DNA of 64,000 nucleotides from Roseibium aggregatum IAM 12614 (GCF_000168975.1 NZ_AAUW01000010.1:169572-233571), one strand, 5' to 3'. Shown: positions 20,661 through 30,035, counted from the stretch's first letter. Notes: a model not told the origin generated them from the sequence alone. A program made the numbers and translations.

Positions 20661-21047
20661 ATGTCTTCGCAAAACGGCGATAACAAGGATCGGGCGGTTG
20701 GTTCCCCGGAAGCGGGTCTGTCGGAACGGCGGGCTCAATTGAACCGGAAGCTTGACGACTTGAGGGTGGTTGAAGAAAAAACCGCTCGGAAGTCTCAAAG
20801 CAGCTCATCCGGATACGCGCAGGCAATGAAACTCTCTTCTGAGTTTATCGCCGGTGTGCTGGTGGGGGCCGGGATTGGTTGGGTTGCCGACCAGTGGCTT
20901 GGGACATCGCCTTTCGGGCTGATCGTCTTTCTGCTGCTGGGTTTCGTAGCCGGGGTCTTGAACGTTCTGCGCGCGGCGGGTGTCGTCGAGCAGCCGGATG
21001 CCAAGGTCCAGCACGAAAAAGACGTTCAGAACGACAGATCGAAATAG
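20661..21047 (+). CDS. atpI: F0F1 ATP synthase subunit I (AtpI)
   Basis: A 128-residue inner-membrane helper for assembly of the c-ring. After a polar N-terminal 55 residues come two hydrophobic helices (about 60-80 and 85-105) with the AtpI core FIAGVLVGAGIGWVADQWLG and FLLLGFVAGVLNVLRAAG. It is the first gene of the F0 operon, directly behind the promoter, with GAGGA ahead of the ATG. The position and length agree with alphaproteobacterial AtpI. Confidence 0.92.
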   Translation: MSSQNGDNKDRAVGSPEAGLSERRAQLNRKLDDLRVVEEKTARKSQSSSSGYAQAMKLSSEFIAGVLVGAGIGWVADQWLGTSPFGLIVFLLLGFVAGVLNVLRAAGVVEQPDAKVQHEKDVQNDRSK

Positions 21048-21100
21048 AATTTGTCGCGCCTTTTGGCGCATTGATATGAACGAACGAAGAAGGCTGGCCG

Positions 21101-21850
21101 GTGGCGAACGATCCGATCCATCAGTTCAATATCCAGACGCTATTCCCGATTGAAGTCGGGGGCATGGATTTCTCTTTCACCAACTCTTCGTTGTTCATGG
21201 TTTTGACCGTGGCGGCGACGTCTGCATTCCTGATTTTCTCGACCAGCGGCCGCGGACTTGTTCCGACCCGCCTGCAGTCGATTTCGGAAATGGCGTATGA
21301 GTTTGTAGCCGGAACACTACGAAGTTCAGCGGGAACGGAAGGGATGCGCTTCTTCCCTCTCGTGTTCTCTCTGTTCATGTTCGTTCTGGTCGCGAACCTT
21401 TTCGGGATGTTCCCGTACTTCTTTACCATCACCAGCCACATCATCGTGACCTTTGCCCTTGCGATGCTGGTGATCCTCACCGTGATCATTTACGGCTTCA
21501 TGAAAAACGGCATGAAGTTCCTCAAGCTTTTCGTCCCGAGTGGCGTGCCTGGGGCACTGATTCCGCTCGTGACGCTGATCGAGGTGATTTCGTTCCTTTC
21601 ACGTCCGATCAGCCTGTCCGTTCGTCTTTTCGCGAACATGCTTGCCGGTCACATCACGCTGAAAGTGTTCTCCGGATTCGTCGTCAGCCTTAGCGCGATG
21701 GGTGCGGTCGGTATCTTCGGATCCATTCTCCCTCTCGGAATGACGGTTGCCCTGACGGCTCTGGAATTCCTGGTCGCGTTCCTGCAGGCATACGTCTTCA
21801 CCGTTCTGACCTGCATGTATCTGAACGACGCCATTCATCCTTCACACTGA
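21101..21850 (+). CDS. atpB: F0F1 ATP synthase subunit a
   Basis: The proton-channel subunit of F0, 249 residues with five or six membrane helices. The essential arginine of the stator channel is Arg175 in [14 protein letters not shown], and the last helices ([22 protein letters not shown]) are those of the a subunit family. The GTG at 21101 gives the full N terminus. Second gene of the F0 operon. Confidence 0.96.
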   Translation: MANDPIHQFNIQTLFPIEVGGMDFSFTNSSLFMVLTVAATSAFLIFSTSGRGLVPTRLQSISEMAYEFVAGTLRSSAGTEGMRFFPLVFSLFMFVLVANLFGMFPYFFTITSHIIVTFALAMLVILTVIIYGFMKNGMKFLKLFVPSGVPGALIPLVTLIEVISFLSRPISLSVRLFANMLAGHITLKVFSGFVVSLSAMGAVGIFGSILPLGMTVALTALEFLVAFLQAYVFTVLTCMYLNDAIHPSH

Positions 21851-21920
21851 GGGTAACCCAATCACACGGCCTTTGCGCCGCGAGTGAGCAATCTGCAAAC
21901 ACCATTTAGGAGCACGTGTC

Positions 21921-22145
21921 ATGGAAGCAGAAGCAGCAAAATACATCGGTGCCGGTATCGCATGCCTGGGCATGGGCGGCGCAGGCATTGGCCTCGGCAA
22001 CATTTTCGGTAACTACCTCGCAGGCGCTCTGCGCAACCCGTCCGCTGCTGATGGCCAGTTCGGCCGTCTGATCTTCGGCTTCGCCGTGACGGAAGCTCTG
22101 GGCATCTTCTCCCTGCTGGTGGCTCTGATCCTCCTGTTCGCTTAA
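21921..22145 (+). CDS. atpE: F0F1 ATP synthase subunit c
   Basis: The rotor subunit, 74 residues as two hydrophobic helices joined by the polar loop ALRNPSA. The proton-carrying acid is Glu58 ([10 protein letters not shown]). Glycine repeats in helix 1 ([10 protein letters not shown]) are those needed for ring packing. AGGAG precedes the ATG. The Glu and surrounding residues fit an H+-driven rather than a Na+-driven ring. Confidence 0.97.
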   Translation: MEAEAAKYIGAGIACLGMGGAGIGLGNIFGNYLAGALRNPSAADGQFGRLIFGFAVTEALGIFSLLVALILLFA

Positions 22146-22227
22146 TCGCTAATTCTTTAGCGACGACCGATGCGACTCCGGTGGCGGCGCGCTCTAGCGC
22201 CGCCCAGCCGGATTTAGGAGACTGGAA

Positions 22228-22788
22228 ATGGCAGGCCAAACTCACTCGACCACAGAAGGCATGCACGAAGCCATAGAAGTGCCGGCCGCAGAGCATGGCG
22301 CGGGTTTCCCGCCTTTTGACAGCACCACATTCGCCTCCCAGCTCTTGTGGCTCGCGATCACGTTCGGCGTGTTCTACTGGATCATGAAGAATGTGGCCGT
22401 TCCGCGGATCGCAGGTATTCTGGAAGACCGCAGGGACCGTATCGCCGGTGACATTTCCGAAGCCAACCGGCTGAAGGAAGAAACCGACGCTGCGATCGCA
22501 GCTTACGAGCAGGCGCTGGCCGAGGCCCGCAACAAGGCTCATGGCATTGCCCATGAAACGCGGACCAAGCTCAAGGCAGACCATGAAGCTCGCCGCGAAA
22601 AAGTGGAAGCCGAGCTGAACGGGAAGCTGAAAGAGGCTGAGGCACAGATCGCCGCAACCAAGACCGATGCCCTTTCTCAGATCGGGGATATTGCCGGAGA
22701 AACCGCTTCAGCGCTCGTCGAGCAGCTGATCGGCAAAGCTCCGACCAAGACCGACCTGACCAAGGCGCTCAAGTCGGCGATGAACTGA
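22228..22788 (+). CDS. atpF': F0F1 ATP synthase subunit b'
   Basis: One of two peripheral-stalk subunits, 186 residues. It has a membrane helix at about 35-55 (LLWLAITFGVFYWIMKNVAVP) followed by a long amphipathic coiled helix to the end. A slightly longer N-terminal tail than b, and its position before atpF, mark it as b', the form found in photosynthetic bacteria and alphaproteobacteria. It pairs as a heterodimer with the b subunit encoded next. Confidence 0.93.
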   Translation: MAGQTHSTTEGMHEAIEVPAAEHGAGFPPFDSTTFASQLLWLAITFGVFYWIMKNVAVPRIAGILEDRRDRIAGDISEANRLKEETDAAIAAYEQALAEARNKAHGIAHETRTKLKADHEARREKVEAELNGKLKEAEAQIAATKTDALSQIGDIAGETASALVEQLIGKAPTKTDLTKALKSAMN

Positions 22789-22798
22789 GGAGACCGTC

Positions 22799-23278
22799 AT
22801 GGACGCTACATTTTGGGCCCTGATCGGTCTTATCCTGTTCTTCGTCGTAATTTTCTACGTCAAGGTTCCGGCCAAGATCAACGGTTCACTGGACGACCGC
22901 GCTGAAACGATCCGCAAGGAACTGGAAGACGCACGCAAGATGCGTGAAGAAGCCCAGGCTCTCTTGTCCGAGTATCAGCGCAAGCGTCACGAAGCCGAAG
23001 GCGAAGCGGAAGCCATCATTGCAGAAGCCAACTCGGAAGCCGAGCGCCTGACGCTTGAAACCAGCCAGGCTCTGGACGAAATGATTGCTCGCCGCACCAA
23101 GGCCGCGGAAGACAAGATTGCACAGGCCGAAAGCCAGGCAATCGCTGAAGTCCGCGCCAAGGCAGCCGATATCGCCGTTGCCGCGGCTGAGGAAATCCTT
23201 GCCGCCAAGGTGAAGGACAAAGTCGCCGACGACATCCTCACCAAGAGCATTGCGCAGGTGAAGGAGCGGCTGAACTAA
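22799..23278 (+). CDS. atpF: F0F1 ATP synthase subunit b
   Basis: The second peripheral-stalk subunit, 159 residues: an N-terminal helix (FWALIGLILFFVVIFY) and a charged coiled coil to the end. Ten bases separate it from b'. It is the last gene of the F0 operon and is followed by a clear terminator. The F1 genes are elsewhere. Confidence 0.95.
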   Translation: MDATFWALIGLILFFVVIFYVKVPAKINGSLDDRAETIRKELEDARKMREEAQALLSEYQRKRHEAEGEAEAIIAEANSEAERLTLETSQALDEMIARRTKAAEDKIAQAESQAIAEVRAKAADIAVAAAEEILAAKVKDKVADDILTKSIAQVKERLN

Positions 23279-23307
23279 GTTCGGTCCACTCTGCTGACGA
23301 ATTGAAG

Positions 23308-23333
23308 AAGCGGCCTTTCGGGGCCGCTTTTTT
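23308..23333 (+). terminator. terminator of the F0 ATP synthase operon
   Basis: Stem AAGCGGCC/GGCCGCTT with a 6-base loop, followed by TTTTTT, 30 bases after the atpF stop. Confidence 0.9.
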
Positions 23334-23535
23334 GTTGCAGGCAACAAACTGCCCACACTCCGGAAGGATCGGCGACAAAGCGTTTCGATCCGTATTGGCT
23401 CGAAGCGGTCTGCGAACGAGCAAGAGAAAGTGTGAGCCTGATCGGCAGGCAGATGTGGGTTGCAGGCACAAGCTGTCCCGGCAATCGTGCTCGTGATTTG
23501 GGGGCGGTTGGCTTGCGGGCTGCGTCAGTCCGTTT

Positions 23536-24120
23536 TCAGTCTGTTTTCAGGCCGGCATCGGACAGGTCCCGTGTCATGATCAGGTTGGGGGCAGAGCCGC
23601 CTTCAAAGTCGAACGTCCAGCGGCCTTCTTCGATCAGTCCCTGGGCCTTGTAGAACCCGATGGCTTTCTCGTTCCCCTCGTAGACAGTCAGAAAAAACTT
23701 CGGCTGGCCCGCTTGCCGGACGAGGCGGCAGGCGGCTTCAAGAAGCTTGCAGCCCACCCCCATGCCCTGATGATGGCGCCGGACGTAAAGGGTCTCGATT
23801 TCAACCGTTCCCGATCCGGGTTGAACAGGTTTCGCCTCGAGGTCGAGTTGCAGATATCCGAGCAGGCCTGCGTCCGTGCGGCAAACGATCAGACGCTTGT
23901 CCGGGTCTTGCAGGACGCCTGCGAACGCTTGCGGTGAATAAGTCCGCAGAACGTGCCTGGCGTGGTTGTCGGGAATACCGTCCAGGGCGTAGGTATCCAG
24001 CCACACTTCGATGGAAAGCGCCGCCAAGGCGTCGAGATCCGCGGATGTGGCGTCGCGGAGTTCCGCGTTCGGAGGCAAACTGGGCTTTGGCGTGTCGGAC
24101 CTTGGGCTGACCTTCCTCAC
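23536..24120 (-). CDS. GNAT-family N-acetyltransferase
   Basis: A 194-residue acetyl-CoA dependent acetyltransferase of unknown acceptor. The acetyl-CoA binding segment VRRHHQGMGVGCKLLEAA has the Q/R-x-x-G-x-G/A pattern at about 130-145, followed by LTVYEGNEKAIGFYKAQGL, typical of the last strands and helix of GNAT folds. The GTG at 24120 overlaps the rnhB stop as GTGA, the expected coupled start, and the frame further upstream is only antisense reading of rnhB. It is co-transcribed with rnhB. Confidence 0.85.
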   Translation of the reverse strand: MRKVSPRSDTPKPSLPPNAELRDATSADLDALAALSIEVWLDTYALDGIPDNHARHVLRTYSPQAFAGVLQDPDKRLIVCRTDAGLLGYLQLDLEAKPVQPGSGTVEIETLYVRRHHQGMGVGCKLLEAACRLVRQAGQPKFFLTVYEGNEKAIGFYKAQGLIEEGRWTFDFEGGSAPNLIMTRDLSDAGLKTD

Positions 24121-24767
24121 GACCCGGCCGCCAGCCTGACCGGTTTGAAGCTCATGCGATGGTGAACCGTCGGGCCGTGGCGCTCCAGAGCCTGCTGATG
24201 CTGCGGCACGCCATATCCCTTGTGCTGGGCAAACCCGTAGTCCGGAAAACGGGCGTCCAGGTGAACCATCATCCGGTCCCTTGTGACCTTGGCGACGATA
24301 GAGGCTGCCGCCACGCACAGGCAGCGGCCGTCGCCCTTGATCAGTGCCTGGCCGGCCTGTTTCAGCCCCAGCGGCACGTCACGGCCATCCACCAGGACAT
24401 AGTCTGGAACGAGGGGCAGGTGATTGACGGCCCGAACCATGGCCGACAGGGTCGCGGTGCGGATGTTTACCGCATCGATGGTTGCCGGTGACGCGCTGGC
24501 GAGCGAAACATGGGCCGACGCAACGATCTGTTCGAAGAGCTCTTCACGCCGGGCCTCGGTCAGCTTCTTTGAATCGTTGAGGCCATCGGGCAGCCGGTCG
24601 TAGTCAAGGATAACAGCTGCGGTTACGACAGGCCCGGCCCAGGGACCACGGCCCGCCTCATCGACGCCGCAAAGCCGCCCGTCGAACGCGGCAGCGTGTT
24701 TGCGTTCAACAGCAAGATCCGGGCTATCGGGAAAGGCAAGGTCAAAGAGGGAAGCACTGAACGTCAT
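24117..24767 (-). CDS. rnhB: ribonuclease HII
   Basis: Cuts the RNA strand of RNA/DNA hybrids and single ribonucleotides embedded in DNA. The 216 residues contain the invariant GVDEAGRGPWAGPV (Asp36, Glu37) and further acidic residues in VDGRDVPL and VTRDRMMVHLD. The ATG at 24767 is used; GTG at 24773 and TTG at 24803 are in-frame alternatives. The stop overlaps the start of the GNAT gene, and the radical SAM gene ends 45 bases upstream, so the three probably form an operon. Confidence 0.95.
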   Translation of the reverse strand: MTFSASLFDLAFPDSPDLAVERKHAAAFDGRLCGVDEAGRGPWAGPVVTAAVILDYDRLPDGLNDSKKLTEARREELFEQIVASAHVSLASASPATIDAVNIRTATLSAMVRAVNHLPLVPDYVLVDGRDVPLGLKQAGQALIKGDGRCLCVAAASIVAKVTRDRMMVHLDARFPDYGFAQHKGYGVPQHQQALERHGPTVHHRMSFKPVRLAAGS

Positions 24768-24812
24768 GACATGCACCCTGCCGCCGAACAGCCCGTTTCT
24801 CAAGATGTCGCG

Positions 24813-25949
24813 TCAAAAGAGATCCAATTGCACACCGCCTTTTTGCGGCTGGACGAAGGCTTCCGTATTGAGTTTCTTCCGCCGGAGATTGAGACCCAGC
24901 CGTTTCGCTGCGAGGGAGAAGCGTTTGGCAATCTGGTCGGCATAAGGGCCGCGTCCTCGCATGCGTTCGCCCCATTTGGCATCATAGTCCTTGCCGCCGC
25001 GCATGGACCGGATCAGGTTCATGACATGGCGATAGCGGTCCGGACGCTCGCGCAGCAGCCAGTCGCGAAACAGTTCCGACACTTCCAGCGGCAGCCGCAG
25101 CAGGATATAGGCAACCTCCGTTGCGCCATGTTCGGCCGCCGCTTCCAGCACGTTTTCAATCTCGCTGTCTGTCAGGGCAGGGATCACCGGTGCCATCATG
25201 ACGGACGTCGGAATTCCGGCTTGCGACAGCGCCCGCACAGCCTCAAGCCGCTTGTGGGGCGCAGAGGCACGCGGCTCCATCGCGCGGCAGAGTTTCTTGT
25301 CGAGCGTCGTGACCGACAGGGCAACCTTCACTAGGTTTCGCTCCGCCAGCCTCGACAATATGTCGATATCGCGCGTCACCAGTGCCGACTTGGTGACGAT
25401 GGCGACCGGGTGAGAGCAATTGTCCAGAACCTCCAGGATGTCGCGCATCAGCTTGTAGCCACGTTCCATCGGCTGGTAGGGATCCGTGTTGGTTCCAATG
25501 GCAATCACGCGCGGCTGGTAGCCGGGCCTGGAAAGTTCACGCTCCAGAAGTTGTGCGGCGTTGGGTTTGGCAAACAGCCTGGTTTCGAAATCCAGCCCCG
25601 GCGACAGCCCCATGAACGCGTGGCTTGGCCGGGCGAAACAGTAAATGCAGCCGTGCTCGCAGCCCCGGTAGGGATTGATAGAGCGGTCGAAGGAAATATC
25701 AGGCGATTCGTTTCGGGTAATGATCGTCCGCGCACGCTCCTCCTGCACCTGGGTTTTGAGCGGGGGCAGGTCTTCAAGGCTTTCCCAGCCATCATCGAAA
25801 CATTCCCGTGACAGCTTTTCGAACCGGCCGGAGGCATTGAGCGCAGCCGCGCGTCCCCGCCGCCTGTGCTCTGCGACGGAGCGGACATCGGGCAGGGGAC
25901 CTGTTGCATCGGCTGCAAGGGAAATCTCATCGGGAGGGCTGACGGGCAC
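24813..25949 (-). CDS. PA0069-family radical SAM protein
   Basis: A 378-residue radical S-adenosylmethionine protein. The cluster-binding cysteines are Cys97, Cys101 and Cys104 (RGCEHGCIYC), the C-x3-C-x2-C spacing, in a segment NPYRGCEHGCIYCFARPSHAF typical of the SplB-like PA0069 group. The fold continues through IGTNTDPYQPMER and SVTTLD. It has no lesion-recognition motif that would make it a true spore photoproduct lyase, so the reaction is unknown. The gene begins with GTG and leads the rnhB-GNAT operon. Confidence 0.85.
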   Translation of the reverse strand: MPVSPPDEISLAADATGPLPDVRSVAEHRRRGRAAALNASGRFEKLSRECFDDGWESLEDLPPLKTQVQEERARTIITRNESPDISFDRSINPYRGCEHGCIYCFARPSHAFMGLSPGLDFETRLFAKPNAAQLLERELSRPGYQPRVIAIGTNTDPYQPMERGYKLMRDILEVLDNCSHPVAIVTKSALVTRDIDILSRLAERNLVKVALSVTTLDKKLCRAMEPRASAPHKRLEAVRALSQAGIPTSVMMAPVIPALTDSEIENVLEAAAEHGATEVAYILLRLPLEVSELFRDWLLRERPDRYRHVMNLIRSMRGGKDYDAKWGERMRGRGPYADQIAKRFSLAAKRLGLNLRRKKLNTEAFVQPQKGGVQLDLF

Positions 25950-26081
25950 GCGCTAAGGTCCAGGTTACGGGTTGGAACATAACAGGAACATTATCACGGT
26001 GCCAGCGCGATGCAAGGTGGCGTTTTCGTCCGGTGCGGTCCGGGCTTCAAAAGATGGTGGACTGTCGGGCTGCCCAGAAGC

Positions 26082-26924
26082 TCACGAGCCGCCACGGTGA
26101 TCGCCGCCCGGGCGGCGGCCAAGGTATTTCACCAGAATTGCGTCCAGCGTGCCATCTGTCTGCATTTCGCGAATGGTGGCCTCATAACGCTCTGGCAGAG
26201 TTTCAATCTCCGGAAAGGTCGAGGCTTTGGCAAAGACGTTGTAATAGGGCTTGGTGATGAGCGGCAGAGGCAAGGTGGCCAGTTGGGTCAGACGCCCAGC
26301 CTTCTTTTCCTCGTAGAGCGTGCTGATCGTGTTCATCGGAACCGCATCAACACGTTTGGCCAGAAGCATGCCGATCTGCAGTTTGTTGCTGGCGATTGTC
26401 TGAAAATTGAGACCTGACGAGAGAAACTCCGGCGTATAGGAAAAGTCCTGGGTGATGCCGATCTGCAGCCCCTTCAGATCGTTGTAGTTCTCAAAATGTA
26501 TCGATCCGGCATCTTCTGCACGGATGAAAAAGCTCCAGCTTATGTCGATGTAACTTTCCTGCGGATAGACGAGATACTCCATCCTGTCCTGCTTCTTGGA
26601 AAACAGGAGCAGCATATCCGCACGCCCGGCACGCGCTTCCTGTTGAATGCGCGTTCCGGAGTCGACAAACGCCAGCGAGTAGGAAAGCCCGAGGCGGCGC
26701 ATGACCTCATCGAGAACCTCCACGTCGATGCCTTTGGAGACCCCGTTTTCGACGAACTTGTAAGGCTCTTCAGGCGTTGCCAGCACCACGAGATCGCGGG
26801 CCGATACCGTCGCGGCCTGCAAAGCCAGCGCCAGAACAAATCCGGCGAATCCCGCAAGAACTCGACTCGAGAGCCATGCCAGGCGATTTCGGCCGGAGGT
26901 TGGCTGTTGATCAGGTGTCGTCAT
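26082..26924 (-). CDS. extracellular solute-binding protein (family 3), orphan
   Basis: A 280-residue exported binding protein of the amino-acid-binding type. The start at 26924 has AGG six bases upstream and is followed by a charged segment and hydrophobic stretch (AGFAGFVLALALQAATVSA) that ends the signal. The mature part opens VVLATPEEPYKFVENG and contains IDVEVLDEVMRRLGLSY and GRADMLLLFSKKQDR. The usual DIAMNG arginine/acid pocket is replaced by DMLLLFSKK, so the ligand may not be a normal amino acid. No permease or ATPase is adjacent; such orphans can be sensors or share a transporter. An in-frame start at 26975 is less likely. Confidence 0.8.
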   Translation of the reverse strand: MTTPDQQPTSGRNRLAWLSSRVLAGFAGFVLALALQAATVSARDLVVLATPEEPYKFVENGVSKGIDVEVLDEVMRRLGLSYSLAFVDSGTRIQQEARAGRADMLLLFSKKQDRMEYLVYPQESYIDISWSFFIRAEDAGSIHFENYNDLKGLQIGITQDFSYTPEFLSSGLNFQTIASNKLQIGMLLAKRVDAVPMNTISTLYEEKKAGRLTQLATLPLPLITKPYYNVFAKASTFPEIETLPERYEATIREMQTDGTLDAILVKYLGRRPGGDHRGGS

Positions 26925-27292
26925 AGCGCCTGTTGCTTGTGTCGTGATCGGGCAGAGGGCCTTCAGCTTTGGCATGCTCTCTTAAAATACCATGAAATCC
27001 AGCCCTGTCTTTCGCCGGAACGGGCTAAATTTTCAAAACCCGGCAAATGGATAGCGCGTACTGGCAGGGCGAAGCAACTTTTCGAAGCGGACTGATCTAC
27101 TCGGCACAGGTACTGGTGCAGCATTCACAGGGTCTTTTATTTCCCTGCGACCAAAGTAGACATTACCTCGTTCGATATTGGGTGACGCTACGGGGCCGAT
27201 TATTGAACTTTGTTAAGAAACGGAACAAAAAACAGCGCCTGCTTCGTTAGTTGCGCTCGCACTTTGAAAAAAATCATGTAAGACTTGAGATC
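26925..27292. other. intergenic region upstream of the glycosyltransferase
   Basis: A 368-base divergent gap, AT-richer near 27,200-27,290. A few short frames occur but none resembles a gene, and no clear promoter or palindrome was recognised. Confidence 0.4.
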
Positions 27293-27988
27293 ATGATTAG
27301 CGTGATTATTGCGACACGAAATTCCGAAACTGAACTCGTTCACGCGCTTTCGGCCTTGGTGCCGGCGGCCGCTGAAGGCGTTGTCCGTGAAGTCATCGTG
27401 GTCGATGGCGGATCGTCGGATAACACCGAGAAAGTTGCCGACGCGGCCGGATGTGTCTGGATCAATCGCAGCGGTGCCTCCCGCAGCGAGCGCCTGGCCT
27501 ATGGCGCCTCAATGGCAAGTCGGGGAGACTGGCTGCTGTTTCTGCGCCCCGAAACGCTTCTGGAAAGCGGCTGGCATCACGAAGCCCAGGCCTTTGTCGA
27601 GCGGGCGGCCCGTGCGCCAAATGGGCCGCGGACAGCAGCCAGCTTCCGCCTTCGGTATGAAGCCTTCGGGCTCAGCGCACGGTTGAGCGAGTCCTTCGCG
27701 GCCTTGCGGTCGCAACTCCTTGGCATGCCCTACGGCAACCAGGGCCTGCTTATTTCCCGGCAATTTTATCAGAAGCTCGGCGGCCATCGGCCGTTGCCCG
27801 AATTGGAAGATCTCGATATCGCCAAGCGGATCGGGCGCGGGCGGATGGTGTTCCTGCGGGCCGCTGCCGTTTCTTCCGGAGCGCCTGAGCGCGAAGGGCT
27901 TGTGTCACGGTTTCGTCAGGCCTTCGCACGCTTCTGCGTCGGCACCTTGCGCATTCCGGCAAGCGTTGCTGTCAAGCTGCACGGCTAA
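27293..27988 (+). CDS. family 2 glycosyltransferase (TIGR04283-like)
   Basis: A 231-residue GT-A fold transferase. The nucleotide-sugar binding aspartate is in VVDGGSSDNT (Asp38) following SVIIATRNSE. The later WLLFLRPETLLESGW stands where related enzymes have LHADT, so the metal-binding DxD is altered (RPET). That weakens the prediction of normal catalysis. The ATG at 27293 gives the standard MISVIIATRN start; 14 further residues upstream are unlikely. A stand-alone gene convergent with moaB. Confidence 0.8.
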   Translation: MISVIIATRNSETELVHALSALVPAAAEGVVREVIVVDGGSSDNTEKVADAAGCVWINRSGASRSERLAYGASMASRGDWLLFLRPETLLESGWHHEAQAFVERAARAPNGPRTAASFRLRYEAFGLSARLSESFAALRSQLLGMPYGNQGLLISRQFYQKLGGHRPLPELEDLDIAKRIGRGRMVFLRAAAVSSGAPEREGLVSRFRQAFARFCVGTLRIPASVAVKLHG

Positions 27989-27993
27989 CACCG

Positions 27994-28042
27994 GCGTGAT
28001 GTCCGCTCGGGCGAGTTTTTCGCCCTTCTGCGGGCATCACGC
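27994..28042. terminator. large shared hairpin between glycosyltransferase and moaB
   Basis: Nested inverted repeats, GCGTGATG-TCCGC (27994-28006) against GCGGGCATCACGC (28030-28042), with GGGCGA...CGCCC inside. The right arm covers the moaB stop codon. Between convergent genes this is a natural two-way terminator, though it lacks a strong T-run. Confidence 0.55.
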
Positions 28043-28594
28043 TTCTCGCAGCTTGCCGCGCTTCAGGTGCTCGTCAAGCCGGGGCATGATTTCAACGAAA
28101 TTGCAGGGCATGTGACGATAGTCCAGCTGCCATTTCAGGATACCGTCCCAGGCATCCTTGCAAGCGCCGGGTGAGCCTGGCAGCACGAAGATATACGTCG
28201 CCCCGGCGACGCCGCCGGTCGCGCGGGACTGGATCGTCGAGGTACCGATCTTGTCGTAGGAGATCCGGTGAAAGACCTCGGAAAAGCCGTCCATGCGCTT
28301 TTCGAACAGCGGCTCCATGGCTTCCGGCGTCACGTCCCGCCCGGTAAAGCCGGTACCACCGGTCGAGACGATCACATCCACGCCCTTGTCCGCGATCCAG
28401 TTTTTGACGACGGCCTGAATAGCCGGAACGTCATCAGTGACGATCTGCCTGTCAGCGAGCACATGCCCCGCCTTTTCGATCCGGTCTGCCAGCGTGTTGC
28501 CGGACCGGTCTTCCTCCAGCTTGCGCGTGTCGGAAACCGTCAGAACGGCAATGTTGAGCGGAATGAACGGGCGGCTTTCATCGAGACGGGACAT
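28037..28594 (-). CDS. moaB: molybdenum cofactor biosynthesis protein B
   Basis: A 185-residue MoaB/Mog-type protein that activates molybdopterin, most likely by adenylylation. It has [15 protein letters not shown] (77-91), the signature of the molybdopterin-binding fold, and the conserved [21 protein letters not shown] near residue 140. The ATG at 28594 is preceded by AAGGAG; a longer frame to 28705 has no sense as an N terminus. Most similar in layout to MoaB rather than the larger MoeA. No other molybdenum gene is beside it. Confidence 0.93.
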   Translation of the reverse strand: MSRLDESRPFIPLNIAVLTVSDTRKLEEDRSGNTLADRIEKAGHVLADRQIVTDDVPAIQAVVKNWIADKGVDVIVSTGGTGFTGRDVTPEAMEPLFEKRMDGFSEVFHRISYDKIGTSTIQSRATGGVAGATYIFVLPGSPGACKDAWDGILKWQLDYRHMPCNFVEIMPRLDEHLKRGKLREA

Positions 28595-28781
28595 GGCGAA
28601 CTCCTTTGCTCTCCAGACATAGGCGATAGCCGAACCGGGTTCCAGAGGCAGCGAGCAATCTGTCGCGGCAAATGTGATTTGAAATAAAATTACAAAAAAT
28701 AACAAGATTGAGACACTTGCAATACAGTTAGGTCAGTATTATTGACTTAAATAACCAATCCAAAAATGTAACGAGCCAACA

Positions 28782-30008
28782 ATGACAACCTGGGAAAGCC
28801 TCTACGCCCGACGCGCCAGCCGCATGCGCGCCTCGGAAATCCGTGAACTCCTGAAACTGCTGGACCGGCCGGACGTGATCAACTTTGCCGGTGGTATTCC
28901 CGACCAGGCGCTGTTTCCGGCCGAAGCCTTCAAGGAGGCCTATCAGGAAATTCTGGCAGGTGACGGTGCGGGCCGCGCCCTGCAATACGGCATGAGCGAG
29001 GGCAGCGCTCGCCTGCGCAACTGGATCGTCAGCCACATGCGCGGCCTCGGGGTCGAGTGTGGGCCGGAGAACATTCTGGTTACGTCAGGCTCTCAGCAGG
29101 GGCTGGATTATATTGGCAAACTGTTCCTGACCGAAGGCGACACAGCGCTGGTGCAATGGCCGACCTATCTGGGCGCGCTGCAGGCCTTCAATGCCTATGA
29201 ACCCGGCTATGACCGGCTTGACCCGGGCGTCAATCGCCCGGCGGAAGATTTTGCGGCGGCGGCACGCGAAAGGGGAGGGCGGATCAAATTCGCGTATCTG
29301 TCTCCGGACTTTGCCAACCCGACCGGCCTGACGGTGGATTTGGCCGGGCGAAAACGCCTTCTGACGCTGGCCGGGGAACTCTCCTGCGCGGTCATCGAGG
29401 ATTCACCCTATGAGTCGCTGCGCTACGACGGTGAAGCGCTGCCGCCAATGCTGGCGCTTGATTGCGAAGCGTCGGGGGGCATCAACAACGCCCGCACACT
29501 GTACTGTGGCAGCTTTTCCAAGTCGCTCTCGCCGGGCTTGCGCCTCGGCTGGATCTGTGCGGCGGCTGATGTCATTTCCAGGCTGGTGCTGATCAAGCAG
29601 GCGAGCGACCTCAACTCGCCGGTGCTCAACCAGGAAGCCATGGCCCGGGTTGCGGAAAATGTCTTTGAGGCGCACACGGCCAAGACCAATGCGGTCTACA
29701 AGGCCCGCCGCGATGCAATGCTGGCCGCGCTGGAGCAGCACATGCCGGCGGGCGTCAGCTGGACCCGGCCGGAAGGGGGCATGTTCATCTGGATGACGCT
29801 GCCCGAAGGGCTGGATGCCGCCGCGTTGCTGGAGACCTCCATCGAAACGGTGCGGGTCGCCTTCGTGCCGGGCCGCGCCTTCCATCCGGACGGGACCGGC
29901 GCAAATACCCTGCGGCTCAGCTTCTCCTGCAACGACTATCATAAAATCGAAGAAGGTATTTCAAGGCTTGGCCGCTTGATTAGGGAAACTGTCACGTCCA
30001 AGTTGTAA
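28782..30008 (+). CDS. PLP-dependent aminotransferase (class I, 2-aminoadipate type)
   Basis: A 408-residue fold type I aminotransferase. The pyridoxal phosphate lysine is Lys247 in GSFSKSLSPGLRLG. The ligand Asn179-Pro180 (DFANPTG), the loop NFAGGIPDQALFP, and C-terminal EGGMFIWMTLP are those of the LysN/AadAT and MocR-tail group rather than AspC. Such enzymes use 2-aminoadipate, aromatic or branched-chain amino acids with 2-oxoglutarate. The substrate is not decided here. It is a single gene with a clear ATG and is divergent from moaB. Confidence 0.88.
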   Translation: MTTWESLYARRASRMRASEIRELLKLLDRPDVINFAGGIPDQALFPAEAFKEAYQEILAGDGAGRALQYGMSEGSARLRNWIVSHMRGLGVECGPENILVTSGSQQGLDYIGKLFLTEGDTALVQWPTYLGALQAFNAYEPGYDRLDPGVNRPAEDFAAAARERGGRIKFAYLSPDFANPTGLTVDLAGRKRLLTLAGELSCAVIEDSPYESLRYDGEALPPMLALDCEASGGINNARTLYCGSFSKSLSPGLRLGWICAAADVISRLVLIKQASDLNSPVLNQEAMARVAENVFEAHTAKTNAVYKARRDAMLAALEQHMPAGVSWTRPEGGMFIWMTLPEGLDAAALLETSIETVRVAFVPGRAFHPDGTGANTLRLSFSCNDYHKIEEGISRLGRLIRETVTSKL

Positions 30009-30035
30009 GTCCTTCGAGGGAAGAAGCAGGGGTGG

